Assembly: GCF_901709675.1 (NCBI RefSeq)
Contig: NC_051106.1
Span: 310,001-374,000, forward strand
Reading direction: 5' to 3'
DNA from: Syngnathus acus
Lineage: Eukaryota; Chordata; Actinopteri; Syngnathiformes; Syngnathidae
Length of the DNA stretch: 64,000 nt
Within the stretch, counting starts at the first letter, position 1, and every line of letters begins with the position of its first letter. The notes under the pieces are model-generated. The model saw nothing but the letters and a program-made list of their open reading frames with translations, was not told where the DNA came from and ran no database searches. Shown here one piece after another: positions 25,924-43,789 of the stretch. The translations under genes and the position numbers were made by a program.

Positions 25924-26240
25924 CACAGGTGTCAAACTCAAGGCCCGGGGGCCACATACGGCCCGGCCCGCCACATCATTTTATGTGGCCCGCGAAGACA
26001 AATTGTGCATCAAATTCGTGTGTCATTACTAGAATTGCAAATTGTCTTCACTTTTAACATCTTTTTTTTTTAAATATTTGACCAGTTTTTACTCGTCTGA
26101 TTTGAAAACGAGTTATTTGTCAGTTTGTTTTGTAGCTTTTACTGTATATAATATGAGGTGCTCATACATTTCATAATGGCCCTCCAAAAGAAGCTATGAC
26201 TACAATGCGGCCCACGAAAAAAACGAGTTTGACACCCCTG
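25924..26240. mobile_element. Small hAT MITE nested in the outer hAT element
   Basis: A 317-bp element with ends cacaggtgtcaaactc and gagtttgacacccctg (14 of 16 terminal bases pair). It is flanked by a perfect 8-bp duplication gattaagg (25916-25923 and 26241-26248). In the sister copy near 36750 the sequence gattaagg occurs once and runs on uninterrupted, an empty-site control. Confidence 0.9.
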
Positions 26241-26373
26241 GATTAAGGCAAAGGGCTACCAGTTTGACACAGACTTCTGAAATAGCCAATTTGTTGAATT
26301 TTGCTTTCACTGTGTTATTATTGTCATTTCCAGTTCACATGTAAGTGTGATTTTAACAAGAATAGCAAAAATA

Positions 26374-29300
26374 CAGTCAAACCTTGGTTTTTGACCACAA
26401 TCCGTTCCAGAAGGCGGTTCGAGAAGCGAATCGGTCGAATTCCGAATCTATTTTTCCCATTACAAAAAATTTAATTTTTTTTAAATTCGTTTCAAGACAA
26501 AAAAATCCCGCCTTTTTTAAGCATTTTTTCATTTGCGCATATTTGTCCGATCGCGCAACTGCAGCGCACCGCCGAACGCGCAACCGTAACGTGTCGCCCA
26601 CCGCGCAACTGCACCGCGCTGGTCGCATTATTGTGACAGAGCCGTCGCTGAAATTTAGAAAATCCTGATCCATCCATCCATCTTCTTCCGCTTATCCGGG
26701 GTCGGGTCGTGGGGGCAGCAGCTTCAGGAGGGACTCCCAGACTTCCCTCTCCCCAGCCACTTCATCCAGCTCATCCCGGGGGATCCCAAGGCGTTCCCAG
26801 GCCAGCTGAGAGACATAGTCTCTCCAGCGCGTCCTGGTCGTCCCCGCGGTCTCCTACCGGTGGGACATGCCCGGAACACCTCCCTAGGGAGGCGTCCAGG
26901 AGGCATCCTGATGAGATGCCCAAGCCACCTCATCTGGCTCCTCTCAACGTGGAGGAGTAGCGACTCTACTCCGAGTCAATCCCGGATGACCGAGCTTCTC
27001 ATCCTATCTTTAAGGGAGAACCCGGACATCCTGCGGAGAAAACTCATTTCGGCCGCTTGTATCCGGGATCTCGTTCTTTCGGTCACGACCCATAGCTCGT
27101 GACCATAGGTGAGGGTAGGAGCGTAAATCGACCGGTAAATTGAGAGCTTTGCCTTTTGGCTCAGCTCTCTCTTTACCACGACGGACTGGTACAGAGTCCG
27201 CATTACTGCCGACGCTGCACCGATCCGCCTGTCGATCTCGCGCTCCATCCTCCCCTCACTCGTGAACAAGACCCCAAGATACTTAAACTCCTCCACTCGG
27301 GGCAGGATCTCATCCCCGATCCGGAGAGGGCATTCCACAATTTTCCGATCGAGGACCATGGACTCGGATTTGGAGGTGCTGACCCTCATCCCGACCGCTT
27401 CACACTCGGCTGCGAACCGCTCCAGTGAGAGCTGGAGATCACGGCCTGAAGAAGCCAACAGCACCACGTCGTCTGCAAAAAGCAGAGACGCGATGCTGAC
27501 GTCCCCAAACCGGACCCCCTCAACGCCTCGGCTGCGCCTAAAAATTCTGTCCATAAAAATTATGAACAGAATCGGTGACAAAGGGCAACCTTGGCGGAGT
27601 CCAACCCTCACTGGGAACGAATCCGACTTACTGCCGGAAATGCGGACCAAACTCTAGCATCGATGATACAGGGACCGAACCGCCCTTATCAGTTGGCTCG
27701 GTACCCCGTACTCCCGAAGCACCCCCCACAGAACCTCCCGAGAGACACGGTCGAACGCCTTCTCCAAGTCCACAAAACACATGTGGACTGGTTGGGCGAA
27801 CTCCCATGCACCCTCGAGGATCCTGCTGAGGGTGAAGAGCTGGTCCACTGTTCCACGGCCAGGACGAAAGCCACACTGCTCCTCCTGAATCCGAGGTTCG
27901 ACCTCCCGACGGACCCTCCTCTCCAGCACCCCTGAATAGACCTTACCAGGGAGGCTGAGGAGTGTAATTCCCCTGTAATTGGAACACACCCTCCGGTCCC
28001 TCTTCTTAAAGAGGGGAACCACCACCCCAGTCTGCCAATCCAGAGGCAATGTCCCCGATGTCCACGCAATGTTGTAGAGGCGTGTCAGCCATGACAGCCC
28101 CACAACATCCAGAGCCCTTAAGAACTCCGGGCGGATCTCATCCACCCCCGGGGCCTTGCCACCGAGGGGTTTTTTAACTACCTCAGTGGCTTCGACCCCA
28201 GAGATTGGAGAGTCCGCCTCAGAGTCCCCAGGCCCTGATTCCACAATGGAAGGCGTGTAGGTGGAATTGAGGGTGTCTTCGAAGTATTCTCCCCACCAAC
28301 ACACGACGTCCCGAGTCGAGGTCAGCAGCGCGCCATCCCCACTGACAGTGTTGACGTTGCACTGCTTCCCCCTCCTGAGACGCCGGATGGTGGACCAGAA
28401 TTTCCTCGAAGCCGTCCAGAAGTCATTCTCCATGGCCTCGCCAAACTCCTCCCACGCCCGGGTTTTTGCCTCAGCAACCGCCGAAGCCGCGTTCCGCTTG
28501 GCCATCCGGTACCTGTCAGCTGCCTCCGGAGTCCCGCAGGCCAAAACGGCCCGATAGGACTCCTTCTTCAGCTTGACGGCATCCCTTACCGCCGGTGTCC
28601 ACCAGCGGGTTCGAGGATTGCCGCCACGACAGGCACCAATGACCTTACGGTCACAGCTCCGGTCGGCCGCCTCAACAATGGAGGCGCGGAACAAGGTCCA
28701 CTCGGACTCAATGTCCGCCGCCTCCCCCGGGACGTGGGAAAAGCTCTGCCGGAGGTGGGAGTTGAAGCTCTTCCCGACAGGGGATTCTGCCAGACGTTCC
28801 CAGCAGACCCTCACAGAGCGTTTGGGTCTGCCAGGTCGGACGGGCATCTTCCCCCACCATCGGAGCCAACCCACCACCAGGTGGTGATCAGTTGACAGCT
28901 CCACCCCTCTCTTCGCCCGAGTGTCCAAAACATGCGGCCGCAAATCCGATGACACGACTACAAAGTCGATCATCGAACTGCGGCCTAGGGTGTCCTGGTG
29001 CCAAGTGCACACATGGACACCCTTATGTTTGAACATGGTGTTCATTATAGAAAATCCGTGTCGAGCACAGAAGTCCAATAATAGAACACCGCTCGGGTTC
29101 AGATCGGGGGGGCCGTTCCTCCCAATCACGCCCTTCCAGGTCTCACTGTCATTGCCCACGTGAGCATTGAAGTCACCCAGTAGAACGATGGAGTCCCCAG
29201 AAGGAGCGCTCTCCAGCACTTCCTCCAGGGACCCCAAGAAGGGTGGGTACTCTGAGCTGCCGTTTGGTGCATAGACACAAACAACAGTCAGGACCCGTCC

Positions 29301-30603
29301 CCCCACCTGAAGGCGGAGGGAGGCTACCCTCTCGTTCACCGGGGAGAACCCCAATGTGTAGGCGCCCAGCCGGGGGGGCAATAAGTATACCCACACCTGC
29401 TCGACCCCTTTCACCGTGGGCAACTCCAGAGTGGAAGAGAGTCCAGCCCCTCTCGAGAGGGCTTGTACCGGAACCCAAACTGTGCGTGGAGGCAAGTCCG
29501 ACTATGTCTAGTCGGGACTTTTCTGCCTCGCACACCAGCTCGGGCTCCTTTCCAGCCAGAGAGGTGACATTCCATGTCCCAAGAGCCAGCTTCTGCAGCC
29601 GGGGATCAGACCGCCAAGGTCCCTGCCTTTGGCCGCCGCCCAGCTTACACTGCACCCGACCCCTTTGGCCCCTCCCACAGGCCCATGGGAAGGGGGACCC
29701 ACGTTTCCTTTTCGGGCTGTGCCCGGCCGGGCCCCATGGGCGAAGGCCCGGCCACCAGACGCTCGCCTTCGAGCCCCGCCTCCAGGCCTGGCTCCAGAGG
29801 GGGGCCCCGGTGACCCGCGTCCGGGCGAGGGAAAACGAAATCCATTTATGTTATTCATCATAGTAAGGGGCTAGTGTGAGCCGTGCTTTGTCTGGCCCCT
29901 CACCTAGGACCCGTTTGCCATGGGTGACCCTACCAGGGGCATGAAGCCCCAGACAACATGGCTCCTAGGATCATAGGGGCACGCAAACCTCTCCACCACA
30001 ATAAGGTGACGACTCACGGAGGGGTAAAGTCCTGAAGTACTTTCCAAAATTTGAGTCGACCTAAGTGCGCAGGGAGCTTAATTTTGTCCGATCGCGCAAC
30101 TGCAGCGCACCGCCGAACGTGCAACAGTACCGCGTCGCCGACCGCGCAACTGCACCGCGCTGGTCGCATTATTGTGACAGAGCCGTCGCTAAAATCTAGA
30201 AAATATTTTTAAATATTCCTGATGTACTTTCCAAAATTTAAGTGGACCTCAGTGCGCAGGGAGCTTAATTTGGTCCAATCGCGCAACCGCAGGGCGCCGG
30301 GCGCTCACTGTCGCATTGCTTTAAGAGCGCCTTTGTGTTTTAGGATGGCTTTACTACTCCCACTTACTTTCTTTGGAGGCATGATTAGGGGTTAATACAA
30401 TCCTCAAAGTAACGAAAATACAATAACAACGGAGTCAGTCGGCATCCGGGCCGCGCGGTCGGGTTTTCTCGGGTCCTCCCGGCTCATCTCGCGAGGTTCG
30501 ACCTCCGAATTTTGTTCGACAACCGAAGCAAAAAATCTCGAATTTTTTGTTCGAATTCCGATTTGTTCGAGAACCAGGACGTTCGAAAACCGAGGTTCGA
30601 CTG
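26374..30603. mobile_element. Tigger/pogo-like non-autonomous element, split by a LINE
   Basis: Ends are cagtcaaaccttggtttttg and aaaaccgaggttcgactg, with TA on both sides (26372-26373 and 30604-30605). The intact sister is 869 bp (36888-37756); here it is 4.2 kb because a LINE interrupts it near 26665 and resumes near 30030. Internal CGCGCAACTGCAGCGCACCG-type blocks repeat on both sides of the LINE. On the minus strand a frame beginning MPPK is seen in related copies, as in pogo-type transposases, but it is very short. Confidence 0.8.
26665..30030 (-). mobile_element. Rex3-like RTE LINE, near full length, inactivated
   Basis: A non-LTR retrotransposon of about 3.3 kb on the minus strand. 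The endonuclease N-terminus is near 29.5-29.6 kb (LALGTWNVTSLAGKEPELVC). The long frame 27654-29495 carries the rest of the endonuclease ([28 protein letters not shown]) and the start of reverse transcriptase ([33 protein letters not shown]). The rest of the RT, with LRQGCPLSP and the catalytic FADD (ASLLFADDVVLL), is in 26976-27650. Two lesions are visible: a TAG stop at about 27653-27655 between the RT halves, and a frameshift near 29371-29400 at a G-run. The 3' end finishes in GATGGATGGATC, a GATG-type tail as described for Rex3. It no longer encodes one intact protein. Confidence 0.8.
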
Positions 30604-30745
30604 TAAAATAAATAGATGCAGCTCACTGACAAGTGCCGCTATTTGAGCTAATTTTAGAACAGTCCTGCGGGCGACTCATGCGGTCCTCACGGGCGACCTG
30701 GTGCCCGCGGGCAACGTGTTGGTGACTCCTGCTGTACATACAGGA

Positions 30746-32952
30746 CTGTCTCAGAAAATTTGAATATTGTGATAAAGTTCTTTATTTTCTGTAATGCAAT
30801 TAAAAAACAAAAATGTCATACATTCTGGAGTCATTACTAATCAACTGAAATATTGCAAGCCTTTTATTGTTTTAATATTGCTGAATATGGCATACAGCTT
30901 AAGAAAACTCAAATATCCTATCTCAAAATATTTGAATATTTCCTCAGACCAAGTAAAAAAAAAAAGATTTATAACAGCAAAACAAAATCAAACATTTGAA
31001 AATGTCCATTAATGCACTCAGTACTTGGTTGGGAATCCTTTTGCATGGATTACTGCAACCAATGTGGGGTGGCATGGAGGCCTGTGGCATTGCTGAGGTG
31101 TTATGGATGCCCAGGATGCTTCAATAGCGGCCTTTAGCTCATTTGCATTGTTGGGTCTGGTGTCTTTCAGCTTCTTCTTCACAATACCCCACAAATTCTC
31201 TATGGGGTTCAGGTCAGGGGAATTGGTAGGCCAATCGAGGACAGTAATGCCATGGTCAGTACACCATTTACTGGTGGTTTTGGCACTGTAGGCAGATGCC
31301 AGATCATGCTGGAAAATGAAATCATCATCTCCATAGAGCTTTTCAGCAGACGGAAGCACGTAGTGCTCTAAAATCTGCATTTACTCTGGACTTGATGAAA
31401 CACAGTGGACCAACACCAGCAGCTGACATGGCTCCCCAAACCATCGCTGACTGTGGGAACTTCACACTGGATTTCAAGCAACTTGGATTTAGCTCCTCCA
31501 GCCTTTCTCCAGACTCTGGCGCCTTGACTTCCAAATGAAGTACAAAACTTGCTTTCGTCTGAAAAGAGGACTTTGTACCACTCTGGAACTGTCCAGTGCT
31601 TTTTTCCATAGCCCAAGTCAGACGCTTCTTCCATTGTCTTGAGTTCAGAAGTGGCTTGACCATGGGAATAAGGAATAATAATTGTAGCCAATTTCCCGGA
31701 CACGTCTGTGAACAGTGGCTTTTGATACCTGGACTCCAGCTTCAGTCTACTGTCTTTGAAGCTCCCCCAAATTCTGGAAGCGACTCTTCTTCACAATGCT
31801 GTTAAGGCTGTGGTTATCTCTCTTGGTTGTGCAGCGTTTCCTTCCACATTTCCCCCTTCCAACAGACTTTTTGTGGGTGTGCTTTGAAACTGCCCTCTGT
31901 GAACAGCTTGCTCTTTGAGAAATTTCTTTTTGTGTCTTACCCTCCTGATGGAGGGTGTCAATGCTGGTCCTCTGGACAGCAGGACCGGCCTTTAGATAAA
32001 TAAATAATACATTTATATAAATAAATAATACATTTATCATAAATATATAAATACGATGAAATAAAATGATACGACTGGCATAAAAACAAGTATAAACGAT
32101 ATGAAAATAAAACTCACCATTCCGTTGAATTAGTGGGAGCACTGAGCTTGTTTCTCAGAAACGAGCCGGCGTAATCGGAGACAATGACACCCGAAGTGGT
32201 TAAGGTTTGTCTTTTAATACAGGATGCTTGGGCTCCATGTGCCCAAGCACTTTTGAAGGCTTCATTGCCTCGTTAGCTAGCCTGCCGCCGCCACATATTA
32301 TGCAGAGTGGGCTTACTTGGCGCGTCAGTCACCTGTGGCGATAAATCCATATTTTAAGTAGGACTTTCTTTTAAATGCAGCTTTCCTTTTCTTAGAAGTC
32401 GGAGCCTCTTCTTCTTCCGTCTCCTCATTGGGCTTTTTTCCTTTTCCGAAGAAGCTTTCCAAACATCTCTGTTTCTTGCTCATTTTTGCTAGCTTCGCGG
32501 GCTCGACTGGGGGGACGAGCTTCTTGACCTGAATTAACCTGTGTCAAGAGACACAGCTGCACCGACGGATGTAATTGGGAGATAAGGTTAGGGTTACACA
32601 TTTTTTACATTTTTCAGAATAATTTCTTACTCATTTTTGCTAGCTTTGCGGGCTCGACTGGGGGAAACCTGTCACGTGACTGGGACGAGCGTCTTGACCT
32701 GAATTAATTGATCATCGATAAAAAAAATAAAATAAATTCTGTGCGGCTTGGCGGCCCGGTACTAAGTGACCCACGGACCGGTACTGGTCCGCGGACTGGG
32801 GGTTGGAGACCCCTGATTTAGTTTACTGAACCAAGCTGAGTGTTTTTTAAGGCTCAGGAAACCCTTGCAGGTGCTTCGAGTTAATTAGATGATTCAAGTG
32901 ATTAGTTGAATACCCTACTAGTATACTTTTTCATGATATTCTAATATTTTGA
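30746..32952 (-). mobile_element. Tc1-like transposon, interrupted and degenerate
   Basis: The terminal repeat begins cagactg-like at 30746 (caggactgtctcagaaaatt). The transposase is on the minus strand in broken frames: 31747-~31980 (N-terminal HTH part, EISQRASCSQRAVSKHT), 31343-31700 and 31018-31380. The C-terminal part keeps DWPTNSPDLNPIENLWG, the classic DD34E end of Tc1 transposases. The 5' part resumes at ~32818-32952 after a hAT fragment, and the far terminal repeat is cut off by a Tigger-like insertion at 32953. Frameshifts make it inactive. Confidence 0.8.
31981..32815 (-). mobile_element. hAT fragment, left arm of a large inverted repeat
   Basis: About 0.83 kb inserted in the Tc1-like element, ending at 32815 in ggttggagacccctg, a hAT-type end (CAGGGGTCTCC on the other strand). 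Most of it is an inverted copy of 33245-34018. The minus strand begins a transposase-like frame MSKKQRCLESFFGKGKKPNE that breaks after about 50 codons. Confidence 0.7.
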
Positions 32953-33240
32953 GATAGGATACAGTGGAGCCTTGGTTTTCGAACGTCCCGGTTCTCGAAC
33001 AAATAGGTATTCGAACAAAAAATTCGAGATTGCTTTGCTTCGGATGTCGTACGAAATTCGGTTGTCGAACCTCGCGAGATGAGCCGAGAGGACCCGCATG
33101 CCAACTGACTCCGTTCGTTATTACATTCTCGTTACTCTGAGGATTGCATCAACTCTAATCATGCCTCCAAAGGAAGCAAGTGGGAGCAGTAAAGCCATCC
33201 TAAAACACAAAGACGCTCCTAAAGCAATGCGACAGTGAGC
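32953..33240 (+). mobile_element. Truncated Tigger/pogo-like fragment
   Basis: Begins cagtggagccttggttttcg after TA, matching the inverted end of the elements at 26374 and 36888. A frame from 33161 reads MPPKEASGSSKAILKHKDA and stops, an N-terminal pogo-type fragment. The far end is missing, replaced by the hAT copy starting near 33245. Confidence 0.7.
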
Positions 33241-33244
33241 AGGT

Positions 33245-34018
33245 TTCAGGTCAAGACGCTCGTCTCGGTCACGTGACAGGTTTCCCCCAGTCGAGCCCGC
33301 AAAGCTAGCAAAAATTAGTAGAAATTTATTCTGAAAAATTTTAAAAATGTGTAACCTTAACCCTCTCTCCAAATTACATCCGTCGGTGCAGCAGTGTCTC
33401 TTGACACAGGTTAATTCAGGTCAAGAAGCTCGTCCCCCCAGTCGAGCCCGCGAAGCTAGCAAAAATGAGCAAGAAACAGAGATGTTTGGAAAGCTTCTTT
33501 GGAAAAGGAAAAAAGCCCAATGAGGAGACGGAAGAAGAAGAGGCTCCGACTTCTAAGAAAAGGAAAGCTGCATTTAAAAGAAAGTCCTACTTAAAATATG
33601 GATTTATCGCCACAGGTGACTGACGCGCCAAGTAAGCCCACTCTGCATAATATGTGGCGGCGGCAGGCTAGCTAACGAGGCAATGAAGCCTTCAAAAGTG
33701 CTTGGGCACATGGAGCCCAAGCATCCTGTATTAAATAAACCTTAACCACTTCGGGTGTCATTGTCTCCGATGACGCCGGCTCGTTTCTGAGAAACAAGCT
33801 CAGTGCTCCCACTAATTCAACGGAATGGTGAGTTTTATTTTCATGTCGTTTATACTTGTTTTTATGCCAGTCGTATCATTTTATTTCATCGTATTTATAT
33901 ATTTATGATAAATGTATTATTTATTGCTATAAATGTATTATTTATATAAAGGCCGGTCCGCGAAAATATTTCTGACACGTAACCGGTCCGTGGCGCAAAA
34001 AATGTTGGGGACCACTGC
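33245..34018 (+). mobile_element. hAT fragment, right arm of a large inverted repeat
   Basis: Matches 31988-32710 in inverted orientation over about 0.7 kb with few differences. The + strand frame from 33464 reads MSKKQRCLESFFGKGKKPNE and continues about 50 residues with basic patches and KYGFIATGD, the start of a hAT-type (ZBED/SCAND3-like) transposase, then shifts frame. The right end finishes gttggggaccactgctg. Confidence 0.7.
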
Positions 34019-38021
<4,003 letters not shown>

Positions 38022-38095
38022 CCGGACTGAAGGTCCAAACTGTGTCCGTCACTGCGGCAGTGTCCTGCACATCAACGTCAATCAGTCTAGGCCTA

Positions 38096-38215
38096 GGGGA
38101 TGGCGGATGGTGTATTGGTACACTCGCCTGTCTTGTGTGCAGGCACCATGAGTTTGATTCCCGCATATGACGGTGTGCATGTGTGTGAGATACAAAAAAA
38201 CGTCAGGTCTATGTC
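38096..38215 (+). mobile_element. tRNA-derived SINE fragment
   Basis: Contains box A-like tggtgtattggtaca and box B-like gagtttgattcccgc at tRNA-like spacing, followed by a gtgtgcatgtgtgtgag tail. The cloverleaf does not pair well enough for a functional tRNA, so a SINE relic is more likely. It lies upstream of lrrc57. Confidence 0.5.
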
Positions 38216-38641
38216 AATTACAGCATCGATTTCATAATAAAATATCCATAGCTCACGTGACACCGTAATCTCAAAGTAATCAAGTATTGAACCGAACTTC
38301 GTTGTGGACCTCAAGCTGTCAATCAGAGGCTCATCGGTATTCAAGATGACATGAGCCTGTCGCTAAATAGCTCACTATGACTTTCACCTACTTTAGTCAT
38401 TATCAGTGGTCGTAAAAGGCGACGAGAACACGAACTACTTGAGCCGAAGGTTCGGTCCACTTTGTCGTATGGGTGTGTAGCGGCAATGAATGATGATGAA
38501 GCTAAGCTAAAATAAGCAACATCCATTAGCATGCTGAACGCTAGCAGAATTCCACACTCAGCTAGGCGGCTCACTTACGTCACAGTGACGAAATGCTGCG
38601 CTGTTCTCGTAAAACAACTTTGAATCGATTAAAAGGTTTAC

Positions 38642-38675
38642 TGTGCGGTAAAATCTTTTTTTTTTTTTTTTTTTA
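38642..38675. repeat. Poly-T run
   Basis: A run of about 18 T residues between lrrc57 and jmjd7. It may be the A-tail of a degenerate retroelement on the minus strand. Confidence 0.5.
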
Positions 38676-38961
38676 ATTGTGAGAGCCACACAGCAACAGA
38701 AAATACCCGGATGTGACGTCACTGAACGCACGCGCAATAAAAAGCTTGTTTATGCATGTCTTCAAGCAAAAAACTTCATCATAGCTCAGTTTTTGCTTTG
38801 TACAATCATTTACAACACACTGAAATTTATATTTTTTCATGCAAAAATATTTAATTACAATGATATTCATGAAAAAGGTCAGTGACGTAACTAGATTTAC
38901 AGTTCAGTGTCTGGCCAGCAGGGGAAGACATACCACAAGGCGTCCGACGACGAAGACGCAG

Positions 38962-38973
38962 TGCGCATGCGCA
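38962..38973. promoter_or_regulatory. NRF1 consensus site in the jmjd7 promoter
   Basis: tgcgcatgcgca is a perfect palindromic match to the NRF1 motif YGCGCAYGCGCR, 62 bp upstream of the jmjd7 start codon and within the lrrc57-jmjd7 divergent interval. NRF1 sites of this form are typical of promoters of housekeeping genes. Binding is inferred from sequence alone. Confidence 0.7.
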
Positions 38974-38993
38974 GTGGGTGTAAACTAAGCAGC

Positions 38994-39017
38994 ATGGACG
39001 AAGCGGCCGAGCATTAA
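38994..39017 (+). other. Short upstream ORF before jmjd7
   Basis: ATG GAC GAA GCG GCC GAG CAT TAA encodes seven residues and ends 17 bases before the jmjd7 start. If the transcript starts upstream of it, this uORF could lower translation of jmjd7. The transcription start is unknown. Confidence 0.45.
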
Positions 39018-39034
39018 AACGTGATTTTGATGCA

Positions 39035-41817
<2,783 letters not shown>

Positions 41818-42080
41818 AGATAATTACTTAATATTAAAGTTACATCGGAAATTGTCAATGTATTATGCAGATACTTTCATTCTTTTAAAAGAAATCTTAC
41901 ACTGCGCTTCAAAACGGGTCTTCTGTTAAAAAAATAAAATAAATACATTTACGCAGGTTGGACAGATGCGGCACTTTAAAATGGCCCAGAGCCAGAGGTT
42001 TGTTTAATTCAAACAAAATACAAGGGCAAAGAAGTGAAAAAAAGCTCTGAATTAAAACACTCAATTTTTAAAAATGTCTT

Positions 42081-42086
42081 TTTATT
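42081..42086 (-). terminator. Probable fbxo34 polyadenylation signal
   Basis: AATAAA on the minus strand, about 165 bases downstream of the fbxo34 stop codon. Confidence 0.6.
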
Positions 42087-42249
42087 ATAGCATTTCCTAG
42101 GCTTTCTTAAAATGCAATATTATATACACGTGAACACAAATCGAGATCTGTCTGAGACTCCTTCCTCAGCCAACAAACGGGATGTGACAGGTCGACCACG
42201 AGCAAGTTCAAGGAAAAAAAAAAAAAAGTTAAAAGCTTTGCCATGCAGC

Positions 42250-43509
42250 TCAGCTGTGTAAGGTGGGCACCCAGCGGTTGTCGTGGAGCCCCACATTGCA
42301 ACCGAGGGCGTCCCTGCGTAGGCGGTGGCAGCACAGCCAGAAGCCAGGCCCGAAGGGCAGCGCCTGGCAGTACGGCTTGTGGTGCCAGCGGCACAACGAC
42401 ACGTCACCGCGCCCGTAGCGCCGCTTGCACTTCTTGCAGGGGTCGTTGCGGTAACGGGGGTCTGCCACCCACAGGGAATCGGCGGGACGGACACCGTAGT
42501 TCTCGATGACCAGCTTGAAGTAGCGACACGTGCACTTGAGGGCCGCTAGGCTGCGGGTGGGCAGCAGCACAAAGATGCCCACCAGCACATCCTGCGGCAG
42601 TGTGGCCAGAGTGGCCGGCGGCTCCAGGAGCTCGCTCAGCCGCCGTCTCATCTCCGCAAAGTCATCCGATGCCCGCGTCTGCTCCGCTGCCGCCGCCTCG
42701 TCCGAAAGGATGGAGGGTGGCGCCGGCCAAGGCGTGGACAGAAACAACAACCCGGGAAGGGGCTCCGTCTCCTCCAGCGAAGGCGGCGGAAGCGCGATGC
42801 CAGCTGAAGAAGGTGACCGGGAGCGTTCGATCGGGTCGCTGTCCCAAGCATCGAACGATGGCGAGGATGGAGCGGGACAGACGGTGAGCTGCACGTGCCC
42901 CGCCCACAGCCTCGGGCTTGTGGACACGCCACCCTCGTTGCGACGCTGCAGACACTCGAGCTTGGCGACCACGTCCGATACACGCACGCTCTCAGTGTCC
43001 TCCGGGAGGGGCGGCGTTCGGGTGACGGCGAACCCGGTGCCGCTGCGGCGCTCCTCCAGGAACGCAACTATGGCACCCACTGACACCTTCTGCTCCAAAC
43101 TTGGGGTGGAGGCATCGGCGGGCAGCCTGTTTCCAGGCAGGCTACCCGAGTCCCGCCGGAGGGTTCTAGTAGCGGCGGACCGCCTTCGTCGCTTGCCGTC
43201 GTTATTTTCCCGCCAGCTGCCCTTCACCTTCGCTGGCCGCGTCGAGGGGGCGCGGTTTGCGCATAATGAACCCGGGTCCAAAGCGAAGAGGGCAATCTTC
43301 TCACGGACGTGGCCCGGCTTGATGACGGCGCACACATCCAGCAGGGCGTCGGGATCATCTTTGGCCGGACAATGTAGCGGTGGTGGGCTGGCTCGTGTAC
43401 TAAGCGTGTTGCCTGGGATGGCACTAAGGGGGCAACGGCCGTTGCGGGGAGGCGCGCGGAACCCTGACACGTCCACGCACAGCCCGGAACGCAGCTGCTT
43501 GACGTGCAT
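42250..43509 (-). CDS. fbxo34: F-box only protein 34
   Basis: An F-box protein of the FBXO34/FBXO46 pair, a likely substrate adaptor of an SCF ubiquitin ligase; substrates are not established here. A single coding exon of 419 codons, against about 711 in human FBXO34, so the variable middle is shorter. Near the N-terminus is DVCAVIKPGHVREKIALFA, a block conserved in both paralogs. The F-box is near the C-terminus (LPQDVLVGIFVLLPTRSLAA followed by LKCTCRYF). It is followed by the family zinc-binding tail DPCKKCKRRYGRGDVSLCRW and YCQALPFGPGFWLCCH. VRPADS and the YCQALP block match FBXO34 better than FBXO46. The + strand frame across it is an antisense shadow. An untranslated first exon probably lies near 44.4 kb. 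Confidence 0.88.
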   Translation of the reverse strand: MHVKQLRSGLCVDVSGFRAPPRNGRCPLSAIPGNTLSTRASPPPLHCPAKDDPDALLDVCAVIKPGHVREKIALFALDPGSLCANRAPSTRPAKVKGSWRENNDGKRRRRSAATRTLRRDSGSLPGNRLPADASTPSLEQKVSVGAIVAFLEERRSGTGFAVTRTPPLPEDTESVRVSDVVAKLECLQRRNEGGVSTSPRLWAGHVQLTVCPAPSSPSFDAWDSDPIERSRSPSSAGIALPPPSLEETEPLPGLLFLSTPWPAPPSILSDEAAAAEQTRASDDFAEMRRRLSELLEPPATLATLPQDVLVGIFVLLPTRSLAALKCTCRYFKLVIENYGVRPADSLWVADPRYRNDPCKKCKRRYGRGDVSLCRWHHKPYCQALPFGPGFWLCCHRLRRDALGCNVGLHDNRWVPTLHS

Positions 43510-43789
43510 GGCCCGTCTGGAGACAGGAAGCGGACATTAACTTGATGTGGTGTCCATGTGGCACCGCGACGGCAGCCAAGAGGCGGGCAGGCTTTACCTC
43601 CAGGCGGCGCCTTGATTGGCTTACGCTAAAAGGAGGTACCAGCGGCTGGTGGCAAGGTGACGAGGCCTCGTTCGCGGGTGCTGCGGGCGTCCATGTTCAA
43701 GAGGGACATTTGGCCATGGGCAGGAAGCGACACATTGCAACATGAGCAAAGTTCAAATCAAATAAACAAAAAGCTCGTCCTCACGACAT

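Larger units (their letters stand above)
25869..30731. mobile_element. Outer hAT-type element hosting a nested transposon stack
   Basis: The left end caggggtcagcaacc and right end ggtgactcctg are flanked by identical 8-mers ctgtacat (25861-25868 and 30732-30739). The body has been enlarged by a small hAT MITE (25924-26240) and a Tigger-like element (26374-30603) that itself contains a LINE. A sister copy at 36708-~37874 lacks the small MITE and the LINE but has the Tigger-like element, confirming that these are later insertions. Confidence 0.85.

Noticed and set aside
28261-29870. Several + strand open frames of 80-206 codons
   Set aside because: Antisense to the Rex3-like LINE, whose minus strand has clear endonuclease and reverse transcriptase motifs.
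38096-38170. Possible tRNA gene
   Set aside because: Box A and box B are present but the stems do not pair well and a SINE-like tail follows; a SINE relic is more likely.
42530-43540. A 336-codon + strand open frame
   Set aside because: Antisense shadow of fbxo34 in GC-rich sequence; no conserved motif.
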